The notes beneath the pieces were generated by a model, which searched no databases, was not told the origin of the DNA, and was given only the letters and a program-made list of their open reading frames with translations. A stretch of DNA of 64,000 bases from assembly GCF_003719825.1 (NCBI RefSeq), contig NZ_RIBS01000001.1, positions 796,632 to 860,631 on the forward strand, read 5' to 3'. Position numbers and translations under genes: made by a program. Below, piece by piece: positions 46,325-55,015 of this stretch; the stretch's first letter is position 1; each line of letters begins with the position of its first letter. Origin of the DNA: Montanilutibacter psychrotolerans (GTDB taxonomy: Bacteria; Pseudomonadota; Gammaproteobacteria; Xanthomonadales; Xanthomonadaceae).

Positions 46325-47440
46325 ATGTTGATTGGAAAGCACGGCCTCACAGCGATCATCGCTGCCGCCCTCCTGTCGCTTCATTCACTTGCTGGTGCCG
46401 CAAGCACATTGGACGAAGCGAACGAGCGGACCCGGAAGTTCATCCGGGAGACGATGGAGGACAAGCGCATACCGGGATTGCAGATCGCCGTCATCAAGGA
46501 CGATCGCGTCGTGCTGTCCGAAAGCCACGGCTTGGCCAACGTCGAGAACCGCGTGCCTGCCACAAGCACGACGTTGTTTCCCATCAACTCGGCAACCAAG
46601 TCGTTTACCGGCGTCGCCATGATGCAACTGGCCGAAGCAGGGCTCGTGGATCTCAGCGCCCCGGTCTCTCGTTACCTGGGCGACTTGCCCGAGGCGTGGC
46701 GAAGCGTGCGTGTCCGTCAACTCCTGGCGCATACGTCAGGGCTCCCGGACATCCTCGACCAGCAAGGCCTGCTTGGAGGTGGCTCTGAACTGGACGCGTG
46801 GAAGGCGGTGAAGCTGCGGCCGATGGACGCGCCAATCGGCGAGAGGTTTGCCTACAACCAGACCAACTACGGCTTGCTGGCACAGATCATCGTCAAGCAA
46901 ACCAAGATGCCGTATGAGCGGTACCTCGCGAAGCGTCAATTCGATGTGGCAGGCATGCCCTTGTCCACCTTCGGCGACAGCTACGACCTCGTTGCCAACG
47001 CAGCCACCATGTACAGCTACCTCCCGCGCAAGACCGACGCTGAGGGCGACGACGAGCGCCTGTCGCATTGGTTCTACGACATGCCGCATGGTCTTTGGGC
47101 CGGTGGCGGCATTCAGACCACCGCAGATGAAGTTGCGCGTTGGATCATCGCGCTATCGAGTGGCCAACTGATCAGCGCGGCCAATGTTCAGAACATGTGG
47201 ATGCCAGAACCATTGAACAGTGGCGCTAAGGGGCGTTGGGCGGCGGGATGGCCGGTGCTGGGAACGTCTCCCAATCGGCAAGTGGCAGGCATGGGGGGTG
47301 CCCGTGCCGCATTCGTGATCTATCCGGATGATCGGCTGGCCATCGTCGTGCTGACCAACCTGGTTGGGGCCAATCCCCAGGACTTCATTCCGAAGATCGC
47401 CGAGTTCTACAAGCCAATGCAGCTTAGGCGTTCGCCATGA
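46325..47440 (+). CDS. Exported beta-lactamase-fold serine hydrolase 1
   Basis: This 371-residue protein has a signal peptide (about 1-25). The nucleophile motif is S89-A-T-K92 (INSATKSF) with YNQ in the YNQTNYG segment as second motif and GMGGARAAF as the third (HxG-type) position. Such proteins are class C beta-lactamase/DD-peptidase/esterase relatives; most act on esters or D-amino peptides, not on antibiotics. The stop overlaps the next ATG by four bases, so the two hydrolases are translationally coupled. Confidence 0.88.
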   Translation: MLIGKHGLTAIIAAALLSLHSLAGAASTLDEANERTRKFIRETMEDKRIPGLQIAVIKDDRVVLSESHGLANVENRVPATSTTLFPINSATKSFTGVAMMQLAEAGLVDLSAPVSRYLGDLPEAWRSVRVRQLLAHTSGLPDILDQQGLLGGGSELDAWKAVKLRPMDAPIGERFAYNQTNYGLLAQIIVKQTKMPYERYLAKRQFDVAGMPLSTFGDSYDLVANAATMYSYLPRKTDAEGDDERLSHWFYDMPHGLWAGGGIQTTADEVARWIIALSSGQLISAANVQNMWMPEPLNSGAKGRWAAGWPVLGTSPNRQVAGMGGARAAFVIYPDDRLAIVVLTNLVGANPQDFIPKIAEFYKPMQLRRSP

Positions 47441-49149
47441 GTCCGATCAGGCGATGGGCCTTCTTGATGGCGATCATCGCCGCCTGGGCCACGCCGTGCG
47501 TTGTCCACGCTCAGTCCGCCAGCGCCGCGCCCACTGACCGCCACCAGCAAGTGGATGCGATCTTCGTGCCCTGGAACAGCGCAACCACACCCGGGTGCGC
47601 CGTGGGCATCTCCCGAGACGGCGTGCTGGACTACGCGCGCGGTTACGGCATGTCGAGCCTCGAGTACGACGTCGCCATCACCCCGGCATCGATTTTCCAC
47701 GTCGGTTCCATCTCCAAGCAGTTCACGGCCTTCTCGATCGCACTGCTGGCGCAGGAGGGCAAGTTGTCGCTGGACGATGACATCCGCAAGCACGTGCCGG
47801 AGATGCCGGACTTTGGCAAGACGATCACCATCTCGCACCTGATCCATCACAGCAGCGGACTGCGAGAGCAGGGACAGCTTCTGTACCTGGCCGGCTGGCG
47901 CAGCGACGACATGATGACCGAAGCCGACATGTTGTCGGTCGCGGCGAAGCAGCGCGGGCTCAACTTCGCTCCGGGGACCGAAACGCTCTACAACAACCTC
48001 GGCTACACGTTGCTGGCAGTGATCGTGAAGCGTGTGTCCGGCAAGCCGCTGTGGGCCTTCGCCGACGAGCGGATCTTCCAGCCGCTGGGCATGACCGACA
48101 CGCACTTCCAGGACGACCACACGCAGATCGTTCGGCGGCGTGCTGCGGGCTACCAGGCGCACAAGGACGGCGGGTGGCGCATCAGCATCCCGACGTCCGA
48201 CTACTACGGCCCGACCGGTCTGTTCACCACGGTTGGCGACCTGCTGAAGTGGCAAGAGAACCTCGTCCACGCGCGCGTTGGCGGACAAGCGTTGGTGGCA
48301 TCCGTGCAGACTTCGGCTACTTCGAACAACGGCGCGGCGACCGGCTACGGTGCCGGAGTCTTCGTCCGAAATTTTCGCGGTCTGCGCACGGTGGGGCACG
48401 ACGGCGTGCACGCCGGATACCGCGCGGATGCCATCGCCTTCCCGGATCAGCGGCTGGCCATCGTGACGCTGTGCAACGGTGCCACGATTGCTCCCGCAGA
48501 GCTCGCCCAGAAGATCGCTGCCGTGTACCTGGGCGATCGCATGACAGCCAATGCGCCCTCGGTGAGCGTGCCGGACGCGGAGTTGTCGGCGCTGGCGGGC
48601 GTCTACTGGAGTCCGTTGACGGATGAGGTGGTACGGGTGGAGGCGAAGGACGGCGCGCTACGCCCCACTGGCGCACCGTCTCGCCTCGAACCGCTCGGCA
48701 ACGGCGCATTTCGCATGGGCGAAACGACACGGTGGCGATTCACCGCCGACGTCCCCGGAGCACGCGAGCTGCGAATCTGGGATGTCTGGCCAACGCCGAG
48801 AATGTTCACCCGCGTCACCGAGCCGCTGCCCGCTGCCCCGGCACTGGCATCGTTCACGGGCCAGTACCGCATCGACGAGGTCGACATGACGTACACGGTG
48901 CTCATGGCGGACGGCACGTTGACGATGCGTTGGCCGCGACAGACGGATCTCCTGCTCGAAGCCGTCGGCGGTGATCGCTTCGTCAGCGGCGCGTGGACGG
49001 TGACCTTCACGCGCACGGCGTCGGGCGTCGTGGATGGATTGACGATCACTGCACGCCGCCTGCGGCGTTTGCGGGCGGAACGGCTCACGACAGCGCAGAC
49101 ACCCACGCGACGAGTGGGCACCGGCGCCTCGGAGATTCACGCCCGCTGA
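47437..49149 (+). CDS. Exported beta-lactamase-fold serine hydrolase 2 with C-terminal beta domain
   Basis: In this 570-residue protein, after a signal peptide (about 1-26), the SxxK motif is S91-I-S-K94 (HVGSISKQF), the YxN motif is YNN in TLYNNLGYTL and the third motif is GHDGVHAGY. The catalytic domain ends near residue 375. The remaining 190 residues (LSALAGVYWSPLTDE, FTGQYRIDEVDMTYTV) resemble the DUF3471-like lipocalin-type tail of such hydrolases. It is a coupled paralogue of the preceding gene. Confidence 0.88.
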   Translation: MSPIRRWAFLMAIIAAWATPCVVHAQSASAAPTDRHQQVDAIFVPWNSATTPGCAVGISRDGVLDYARGYGMSSLEYDVAITPASIFHVGSISKQFTAFSIALLAQEGKLSLDDDIRKHVPEMPDFGKTITISHLIHHSSGLREQGQLLYLAGWRSDDMMTEADMLSVAAKQRGLNFAPGTETLYNNLGYTLLAVIVKRVSGKPLWAFADERIFQPLGMTDTHFQDDHTQIVRRRAAGYQAHKDGGWRISIPTSDYYGPTGLFTTVGDLLKWQENLVHARVGGQALVASVQTSATSNNGAATGYGAGVFVRNFRGLRTVGHDGVHAGYRADAIAFPDQRLAIVTLCNGATIAPAELAQKIAAVYLGDRMTANAPSVSVPDAELSALAGVYWSPLTDEVVRVEAKDGALRPTGAPSRLEPLGNGAFRMGETTRWRFTADVPGARELRIWDVWPTPRMFTRVTEPLPAAPALASFTGQYRIDEVDMTYTVLMADGTLTMRWPRQTDLLLEAVGGDRFVSGAWTVTFTRTASGVVDGLTITARRLRRLRAERLTTAQTPTRRVGTGASEIHAR

Positions 49150-49249
49150 CAGCGTGGCGTTCCACGGAGCTGGAACCCATCGAGGCGCGAAGTTCCGTGT
49201 GCAACCGCCTCAGTGGGTTGCGCCCGCCGGGCAGCAACGACGGCGCGGC

Positions 49250-49660
49250 TCAACCGGACGCGCTTTCGGCCCGTGCGCTTGCCAACGGTTCGTTCGACGG
49301 ATGCGCCACTGCCGACGAATCGGACGCAGGGGCTGGGTATCGGCCGGTTGCACGTGCGAACGCTTCGCCCCAATCGGCGATCGGTGCCAGTGCGGCGTTC
49401 AAGCTCACACCCCATTGCGTCAGCGCGTATTCCACGCGCGGCGGCACCTCATGAAACACCGTGCGACTGATGAGTCCATCGCGATCGAGCTCGCGCAGCT
49501 GCTGTATCAGCATCTTTTCGGTCACGCCGGACACCTTGCGCTTGAGTTCACCGAATCGAACGCTGCCAAACGATAGCTCCCACAGGATGGCCACCTTCCA
49601 TTTGCCGCCGATCGCCTCGAACGCCGGCCCGATTCCACAGTCGTAATGCGTGTTCGCCAT
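49250..49660 (-). CDS. HxlR-family transcriptional regulator
   Basis: This 136-residue winged-helix protein has CGIGPAFEAIGGKWKVAILW (family start with the thiol-sensing type Cys), RFGELKRKVSGVTEKMLIQQ (recognition helix) and RVEYALTQWGVSL. A GGGAG site precedes MANTHYDCG at 49660, so that ATG is used. The Cys near residue 8 is where HxlR/YodB-type proteins sense electrophiles or quinones. It is divergent from the reductase at 49783, its likely target. Confidence 0.93.
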   Translation of the reverse strand: MANTHYDCGIGPAFEAIGGKWKVAILWELSFGSVRFGELKRKVSGVTEKMLIQQLRELDRDGLISRTVFHEVPPRVEYALTQWGVSLNAALAPIADWGEAFARATGRYPAPASDSSAVAHPSNEPLASARAESASG

Positions 49661-49696
49661 TTTCGAACTCCCGTTGCGATACAAATCTTACCAATC

Positions 49697-49740
49697 CGTA
49701 AGTACCTTACTTTTTTGTCCGTACTTGTTGCACGACAAGG
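49697..49740. promoter_or_regulatory. Dyad sites between the HxlR gene and the reductase gene
   Basis: GTAAG-TAC-CTTAC at 49699-49711 and CTTGT...ACAAG at 49724-49739 are two inverted repeats in the 122-bp divergent region, next to a TTTTTT run and GTAC repeats. Their place and form fit operators of the HxlR protein. Binding is inferred. Confidence 0.45.
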
Positions 49741-49782
49741 CAGTACCTACCGTAGTTCGCACCTTCCAACTGGAATTCGAAG

Positions 49783-50673
49783 ATGACGAACGTAACGGTA
49801 ATTGGCTTGGGCCCCATGGGGCATGCACTGGCTGACTTGCTGCTCAAGGCGGGGCAAACGGTCACCGTGTGGAATCGCAGCGCCGACAAGGCATCGGCGC
49901 TCGTCGAGCGCGGCGCCACGATGGCGTCCTCGCCTGCAGCGGCCATCGCCGCCAGTCCCATCACGATTGTCTGCGTACTCGATTACGCCGGCGCAGAAGC
50001 GATTCTCGCAAGCGAAGGCGCTTCGTCGGCGATGAAAGATCGCCTGATCGTGAACCTCGGCACGGGCAGCCCCAGCGACGCCCGGCACCTGGAGTCCCTG
50101 GTGCATCAGCACGGAGGCCGCTATCTCGACGGTGCGATCCAGGCCGCTCCCAGTCAGATGGGCCAGGACGATACGCCGCTGTTCGTCTCGGGGCGCCGGC
50201 CGCATTTCGATGAGGCGCAATCGGTGCTGCGCGTGTTCGCGGGCAACGTGGAATTCCTCGGCGAGGAGATCGATGCGGCCGCGTACATGGATCTGGCCAC
50301 GCTGTCGTATGTCTACGGTGCGTACGCCGGTTTCATTCACGGGGCCAACATCGCCGGCGCGACCGGCATCGACGTTGCCACGTACGGTCGCCTGGTGAAC
50401 TCGATCTCGCCCAGCTTCGGCGCGTTTTTCCAGCACGAAGGCAACGTCATCGCGTCCGGAGATTTCCGCGTTACCGAAAGCCCGCTGCGGATCTCCATTC
50501 CCGCGGTGCGGCGCATCCTGCAAGCGTCCCAGCAGCTGGGCATCGACACGCAGGTGCCGGCGCTCGTCGACGGCTGGCTGCAGCGCGCCGACGATGCGGG
50601 GCTGGCCAATGAAGAGCTCGCCGCGCTGATCAAGGTGGTGCGTCAACGTCAGTCGATCAGCGCCGCAGCGTGA
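49783..50673 (+). CDS. NAD(P)-dependent beta-hydroxyacid dehydrogenase/imine-reductase-like protein
   Basis: This 296-residue protein has a Rossmann motif VIGLGPMGHALADLL, VWNRSADKASAL (NADP-preferring Arg), IVNLGTGSPSDA and LDGAIQAAPSQMG. The C-terminal helical domain (AYMDLATLSYVYGAYAGFIH) lacks the Lys of true beta-hydroxyacid dehydrogenases and fits the imine-reductase-like branch. It is divergent from the HxlR regulator, which suggests induction by an electrophile or carbonyl compound. A strong hairpin follows the stop. Confidence 0.88.
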   Translation: MTNVTVIGLGPMGHALADLLLKAGQTVTVWNRSADKASALVERGATMASSPAAAIAASPITIVCVLDYAGAEAILASEGASSAMKDRLIVNLGTGSPSDARHLESLVHQHGGRYLDGAIQAAPSQMGQDDTPLFVSGRRPHFDEAQSVLRVFAGNVEFLGEEIDAAAYMDLATLSYVYGAYAGFIHGANIAGATGIDVATYGRLVNSISPSFGAFFQHEGNVIASGDFRVTESPLRISIPAVRRILQASQQLGIDTQVPALVDGWLQRADDAGLANEELAALIKVVRQRQSISAAA

Positions 50674-50684
50674 TACGTGAAAGC

Positions 50685-50720
50685 GGGGCCAGCGCGCTTT
50701 CTCAAGCGTTCGCTGGCCCC
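50685..50720. terminator. Bidirectional hairpin between convergent genes
   Basis: The 10-bp stem GGGGCCAGCG/CGCTGGCCCC contains an inner 5-bp stem CGCTT/AAGCG. It lies between the stops of the reductase (50673) and the M66-like gene (50746) and can serve both strands. Confidence 0.7.
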
Positions 50721-50745
50721 GGCAGACATCTGGCTGGCGTGCCCG

Positions 50746-52935
50746 TCAGTGCCTGAAGGCGCTTAGCCTGGCGGGCAGTTGAGGGGGCAGGCAGTTCGTG
50801 CCAGGAACGCACCCACACCCCCCCATCACCACCCGCACGCACTTCGGGGCGGGTGCCGCCGAGGCCGGCACTGCCACGGTGGGTGGCTCGACGCAGACTG
50901 GCGTGGCCGTGCTGACCTGGCGCGAGGCCAGCACAACCGGACTGGCGGGCAGGCCGTCCCACAGCATCGGCGTGTCCAGCAGTTCGATCTTCCGCAGCGG
51001 TTTGTCAGCGGGCACGTTGACGCCGAACAGGCGGAAGCTGTCGCCGCTGAGCGGATTGCTCGCATTGGCACCCGGCGCGGTCTTCGGACCCCACCATGGG
51101 CGGAAGCCGCCCTGGATTGCCACATGACGGACGCTGCCGTCGGCGTAGGTAACGCGCACGGTGTAGTCACAACCGCTTGCATGGCAGTACCACGGGTTGG
51201 AACTCGTGTTGGGCACGATGCTGGCCCGCTCCGCCGCCTTGGTCGGATCGATGTAACGAATCCGGTTGCCGAAATACGCAAGCGGCGGATAGATCTGGGT
51301 CACACCCGGCGTACCGGCACGGCTGATGGTGAGAAGGATCGAGTAGACCGGCAGGTCGTGCTGGACCGGCAGCCCGCCGTCGAAGCCGTAGAGCCCCTTG
51401 TCGGTGGTGGCCGGAGTGACGTTGACCCAACGGCGATCGATCCCGTCCCAGCGCCGGTAGCCACCCGGATAGGCCATGTCACGGATCACGGCGCCACCGC
51501 TGTAGGTGTGTTTGCCGCTGCTGTCGGTGCCTGTCCTGCCCTCCAGGTGTCGCTGGAAGACGGCGGTGCTGAAGTCGGAGAAAGTTGCGTAGGCATACCC
51601 TTGCGCCTGGTCGCCCGCGCCGCTCTGCATCGGGTCCTGTTTCACGCAGCGTCCCAGAGTGTCGAGCTGCCGCGGCGTGCCATCGAACGTGTGGCTGGTG
51701 CAACCGTTGTAGCGCGATGCGCTGGTGGGCACGAAGGGGCCCAGGAACTGCCTGCGCAGGCTGTCGTAACCCCACGCAGAACCGGCGAGGCTGCCGCCCA
51801 CGTAAGGATAGCTGCCGTTCTTGTAAGCCCCTCCCACGTGCGGCAGGCCCATGGCGTGCCCTTGCTCGTGGATGAAGATGCCCTGGTAGTGGTGATCTCC
51901 GGTGCCGACGTTGCCGCCTCCCAGTCCGCCACCGGGCGATCGATAGACGCCCTGCGCGTCGAGCATCATCAACGGTGCGTAGTACTGGGTGTTGTCGATT
52001 GCCTCGCCGTTGGCTTCGCGCAGCTTGCCCAGGATGCCCAGCACGGCGCTCATCGTGGCATAGCCATCGCGTTGCTGGCTCATGTTGGACACCACGTACG
52101 CCGGCCCGCCCGAGCGCGGACCGATGACCATCTGGGGCCAGACGATCCGGATGGCGGCATGTGTCTGCGCGACGACGCTCGCCGCTGGCCACTTGGCGAA
52201 GATCTCGTTTGCGGTTGTCCGCGCTGGCCTGGATGACAGGTTCATCGGTACCGAGTTGCCTTCGTTGGCCCCGAACAGATAGAACGGCAAGATGCGCAGG
52301 TTGATCGGCACGTCCGCACCGATGGACGGGCGGCGCGGCGCACCGGCCGCGTAGTTGTCGGCAAACGCACGCAATGTCAGGCCCGGGCGCATCCAACCGG
52401 CCGGCAGCGTTGCGCTGTAGCGGTTGCTGGCAAACGCCGGTCCCTGGGACTCCGTCGGCGGCAAGGCCGAGGGCCGCGCCAACGCCACGGCGCCCAGCTG
52501 GACCTCACCCAACCAGGCTTCGAGTTTCGGATTCACCGCATTGCCCACCGGCAAGGTCACCAGGGCCAGCGATTCGCGTCGACCGACCAGGTGGAGACGT
52601 TCGTTGGCCTTGGGAAGCGACCAGCTCAGGCCTGCCTCGGGCAGCACGTGTGTCTGGGCGATTTCCAGCGATCCGATCTCGAGCGAACCGGCAATCGCCA
52701 TCGACGTGACCTGCGCCGATGTGGCGCTGTCGTCGTTGGACCATGGCCCGACGACGACATTGCGGGGCCGGCTTGCAAGAACGATTGGCGCGCTGGAATC
52801 GCTGTACGCCGGCGCGGCATGCGCGCTGGGCGCAGGAGCGGCCCCATCCGGATCACATGCGCTCAATCCCAGCGGCAGGGCCAGGGCGATCAACGCCCGT
52901 CGAAAGAAACCAGGAAAAAAAATCGACTCACTCAC
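50746..52935 (-). CDS. M66-like (StcE/TagA type) putative metallopeptidase lipoprotein
   Basis: This 729-residue protein has a GTG start after AGGGGG. Its signal ends in the lipobox LSAC (RALIALALPLGLSAC). The zinc motif is H356-E-Q-G-H360-AMGLP-H366 in FIHEQGHAMGLPHVGG, followed by YPYVGGSLAGSAWGYD; the HExGHxxGLxH plus WGYD pattern is the M66 hallmark of mucin-cleaving StcE and TagA. N-terminal beta domains precede it. A Cys-rich end (CVRVVMGGCGCVPGTNC) is unusual. Substrate unknown; mucin-type glycoproteins are suggested by family. Confidence 0.8.
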   Translation of the reverse strand: MSESIFFPGFFRRALIALALPLGLSACDPDGAAPAPSAHAAPAYSDSSAPIVLASRPRNVVVGPWSNDDSATSAQVTSMAIAGSLEIGSLEIAQTHVLPEAGLSWSLPKANERLHLVGRRESLALVTLPVGNAVNPKLEAWLGEVQLGAVALARPSALPPTESQGPAFASNRYSATLPAGWMRPGLTLRAFADNYAAGAPRRPSIGADVPINLRILPFYLFGANEGNSVPMNLSSRPARTTANEIFAKWPAASVVAQTHAAIRIVWPQMVIGPRSGGPAYVVSNMSQQRDGYATMSAVLGILGKLREANGEAIDNTQYYAPLMMLDAQGVYRSPGGGLGGGNVGTGDHHYQGIFIHEQGHAMGLPHVGGAYKNGSYPYVGGSLAGSAWGYDSLRRQFLGPFVPTSASRYNGCTSHTFDGTPRQLDTLGRCVKQDPMQSGAGDQAQGYAYATFSDFSTAVFQRHLEGRTGTDSSGKHTYSGGAVIRDMAYPGGYRRWDGIDRRWVNVTPATTDKGLYGFDGGLPVQHDLPVYSILLTISRAGTPGVTQIYPPLAYFGNRIRYIDPTKAAERASIVPNTSSNPWYCHASGCDYTVRVTYADGSVRHVAIQGGFRPWWGPKTAPGANASNPLSGDSFRLFGVNVPADKPLRKIELLDTPMLWDGLPASPVVLASRQVSTATPVCVEPPTVAVPASAAPAPKCVRVVMGGCGCVPGTNCLPPQLPARLSAFRH

Positions 52936-53314
52936 AGCAACCCCCTGTTGCCGTTGCTGCCCGAAGCAGCGGATGGATTGAATCGGCAGGCAGCCACTCC
53001 GAAACCCGGAGGATCGGAGCGGTCGGCGCGATGGCGCCGAAAAACTGATGAACTTACTGCCCCCCGACGTGCGTCTCGGAGCATCCCCGATAGCCGCGGA
53101 TTTTATGCGGTCGTCGACATGGGGAAGGGGACTGGGTTCACGAATGCCGCTAACGCAGGTGCAGTGCGCTTTGCATGAGCTTCACTCATGCAGGGCATTT
53201 GACGTCGCGTCGCGTCGCGATACATGCGACGGCGACGTCCGACGCTTGGATTTCCTTGTCCCATCACGCGAGGCCAAGCCGGTCAGCCGACGCCTGGCGA
53301 TGACTCGGTCACCA
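52936..53314. other. Intergenic region with a TGCATGAG hairpin
   Basis: The gap separates the M66-like gene from the membrane-protein operon. The only structure seen is TGCATGAG-CTTCA... paired with CTCATGCA at 53172-53192, an 8-bp stem with a short loop. No gene is convincing. Confidence 0.35.
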
Positions 53315-53782
53315 CTAGGCGGCAGGGTTCGGCAACAGTTGTGTGGCGTTGCCGCGTGGCCACCGCACGTAGGTGCGGTACGCATAGCCCCACGGCACCA
53401 CGGCTGCCATCAGGGGGATGCCGATGAACGCGTTCGCGATTTCTTCCGCGGGCGAGCCGGCCAACGTGCCCGCTTGCCACAGCGGCAAGGCGATGAAGCC
53501 CAGCCACAACGCCTTGTAGACGATGGTGAAGAACATCAGCGGCAGCCAGCGCAGCGGATGCACGAGCCCGAACACGGCAAGCGAGGGGTAGGCGGCCCAG
53601 ACGCAGACGGTCACCGCGCGTACCGGGTCCCATGGCCCCTCGTGCGTCAGCAGCCCCTGGAACGCCACCGGCGCGACAAAGATCAGCATCAGGAAATAGA
53701 ACAGGCGCAGACCCCAGATGTTGAATGGGCGGACGCCTTCGTGGCGCTGCGGGTTGGAGGTGAACGCGTAGGCGAGGTTCAT
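53315..53782 (-). CDS. Small integral membrane protein
   Basis: This 155-residue protein has four predicted membrane helices (LFYFLMLIFVAPVAFQGLL, AVTVCVWAAYPSLAVFGLV, LPLMFFTIVYKALWLGFIAL and IGIPLMAAVVPWGYAYRTYV). Family unknown to me. The ATG is three bases after the stop of the XRE regulator gene, making it the third gene of a tight operon with that regulator and a DUF2975 protein. Confidence 0.75.
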   Translation of the reverse strand: MNLAYAFTSNPQRHEGVRPFNIWGLRLFYFLMLIFVAPVAFQGLLTHEGPWDPVRAVTVCVWAAYPSLAVFGLVHPLRWLPLMFFTIVYKALWLGFIALPLWQAGTLAGSPAEEIANAFIGIPLMAAVVPWGYAYRTYVRWPRGNATQLLPNPAA

Positions 53783-53785
53783 GAC

Positions 53786-54007
53786 TCACTCCTGGGGTGG
53801 TTGGGTGGGATCGAAGGCCAGCAAGTCGCCGGGCTGGCACTGGAGGACGGCGCAGACCGCCTCGAGCGTGGAAAAGCGGATCGCCTTGGCCTTTCCGGTC
53901 TTCAGGATCGACAGGTTGGCGACGGTGATGTCGACCCGCGCGGCCAGTTCGGTCAGCGTCATGCGCCGCGCGTGCAGCAGCTCGTCGAGTTGGATGACGA
54001 TGGCCAT
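53786..54007 (-). CDS. XRE-type helix-turn-helix regulator (YozG-like)
   Basis: This 73-residue single-domain Cro/C1 HTH protein has IQLDELLHARRMTLTELAAR, VDITVANLSILKTGKAKAI and STLEAVCAVLQCQPGDLL. Small XRE proteins of this kind regularly sit next to DUF2975 membrane proteins. The gene is three bases from both its neighbours. The CGATAT cluster before the operon is a likely operator for it. Confidence 0.92.
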   Translation of the reverse strand: MAIVIQLDELLHARRMTLTELAARVDITVANLSILKTGKAKAIRFSTLEAVCAVLQCQPGDLLAFDPTQPPQE

Positions 54008-54010
54008 TGG

Positions 54011-54544
54011 TTACACCGTGCCTTCGAGGTCGGCGCGCATGCGGGCGCCCTGTTCGAACACGCGTGCCAGCACGAACAGCAGCAGCACGGCCAGCCAGGG
54101 GGCAAACGAGAACCCGATGTCGAGGTCGAGGTCGATGCCCATCGACGACAGGGAACCGGAGACGGACCAAGCAGTCATGCCGATCAGCAGCCGCAGCGCC
54201 TCGCCAACCAGCACCCACCAGGCGATGGCCTGCAGGCGGCGGGCGTTGTCGACGACGAACGGATCGCCGCTGCGTACCGTGTCGACGATAGCCAGCAGCT
54301 CGCGCAGCACGCGATGCACCACGTACGCGGCGATCAAGCCCAGGACCACGACGGCGCGCAGCGCGGCCCGCACCTCCCACGGGGTCTGGCCGTCGGTCAT
54401 GCCGAGGGCAGCCGAAAGCACTGGCGGGTAAAGCAGGGTGGCGACCAGCAACGCACCGATGGCGAAGGCATACAGCGCGTTGAGCACTGTCAGGCCGAGA
54501 AGGAGCGGGCGGGTCAGGGCGAGGGCGTTCGGGGAGGTGGTCAT
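54011..54544 (-). CDS. DUF2975-family membrane protein
   Basis: This 177-residue protein has four membrane helices (LLLGLTVLNALYAFAIGALL, AALRAVVVLGLIAAYVVHRV, WWVLVGEALRLLIGMTAWSV, WLAVLLLFVLARVFEQGARM). The segment VDTVRSGDPFVVDNARRLQAIAWW is typical of DUF2975. It is the first gene of an operon with an XRE regulator and a membrane protein. Such pairs are thought to act as small membrane-linked regulatory units; the role here is unknown. Confidence 0.85.
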   Translation of the reverse strand: MTTSPNALALTRPLLLGLTVLNALYAFAIGALLVATLLYPPVLSAALGMTDGQTPWEVRAALRAVVVLGLIAAYVVHRVLRELLAIVDTVRSGDPFVVDNARRLQAIAWWVLVGEALRLLIGMTAWSVSGSLSSMGIDLDLDIGFSFAPWLAVLLLFVLARVFEQGARMRADLEGTV

Positions 54545-55015
54545 GGCACTGTCGCCTGTTGGATATCGTGGATCGATATATACGATATCGAAAAACGATA
54601 TGCAATAGGACGCAAGTAACGGGTGGGCGGACCCCGGGAACGGGCGTGCCCGGTGCTCGACCTGCCGATGCCACCAAGTGGTGCGGCTCCCGGTACGGCG
54701 TGCCCGTCGGCGTCCGTTTGGTCGGCGACCGGTTCCTTGAAGGCTTCGCCACCCGGCCACACCGCATTGGCCCCACGAATTGTCCCCATGGCCCATGGCG
54801 AACGGGCGCCAGCACATCCGCGACGCACGCGAAGCCGATAAGCTTGGCCAAGCCCAGCGTGCCCGTTGGGCGACGCAAGCCGGCGGGGCGAGGCCCCAGC
54901 CCGGCAAAACGTCGATTCGTCACCGTCGGCGGGGTGCAGACGCCGTGCTGCTGTCATCCTGTCGCGCGGCGCGCGAGGCGATGCGACGCTTGACGAGGAC
55001 ACCGATCGGTCGCTC
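54545..55015. promoter_or_regulatory. Divergent region with CGATAT operator cluster
   Basis: Four CGATAT/ATATCG sites lie at 54563-54568, 54574-54579, 54583-54590 (CGATATCG, two overlapping) and 54596-54601, within 40 bp and about 20-60 bp before the DUF2975 ATG. The stretch is AT-rich against the background. The remaining 400 bp up to the AraC gene show no gene or repeat. Confidence 0.6.

Noticed and set aside
46325..49149. Antibiotic-resistance beta-lactamases
   Set aside because: Both proteins have the SxxK fold but belong to the broad esterase/peptidase-like serine hydrolase group; nothing in the sequence points to drug hydrolysis.
54866..55015. Longer start for the AraC regulator at 55016
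   Set aside because: The extra 50 residues have no AraC homology; METEPTNAPERAH at 55016 gives a compact single-domain regulator.
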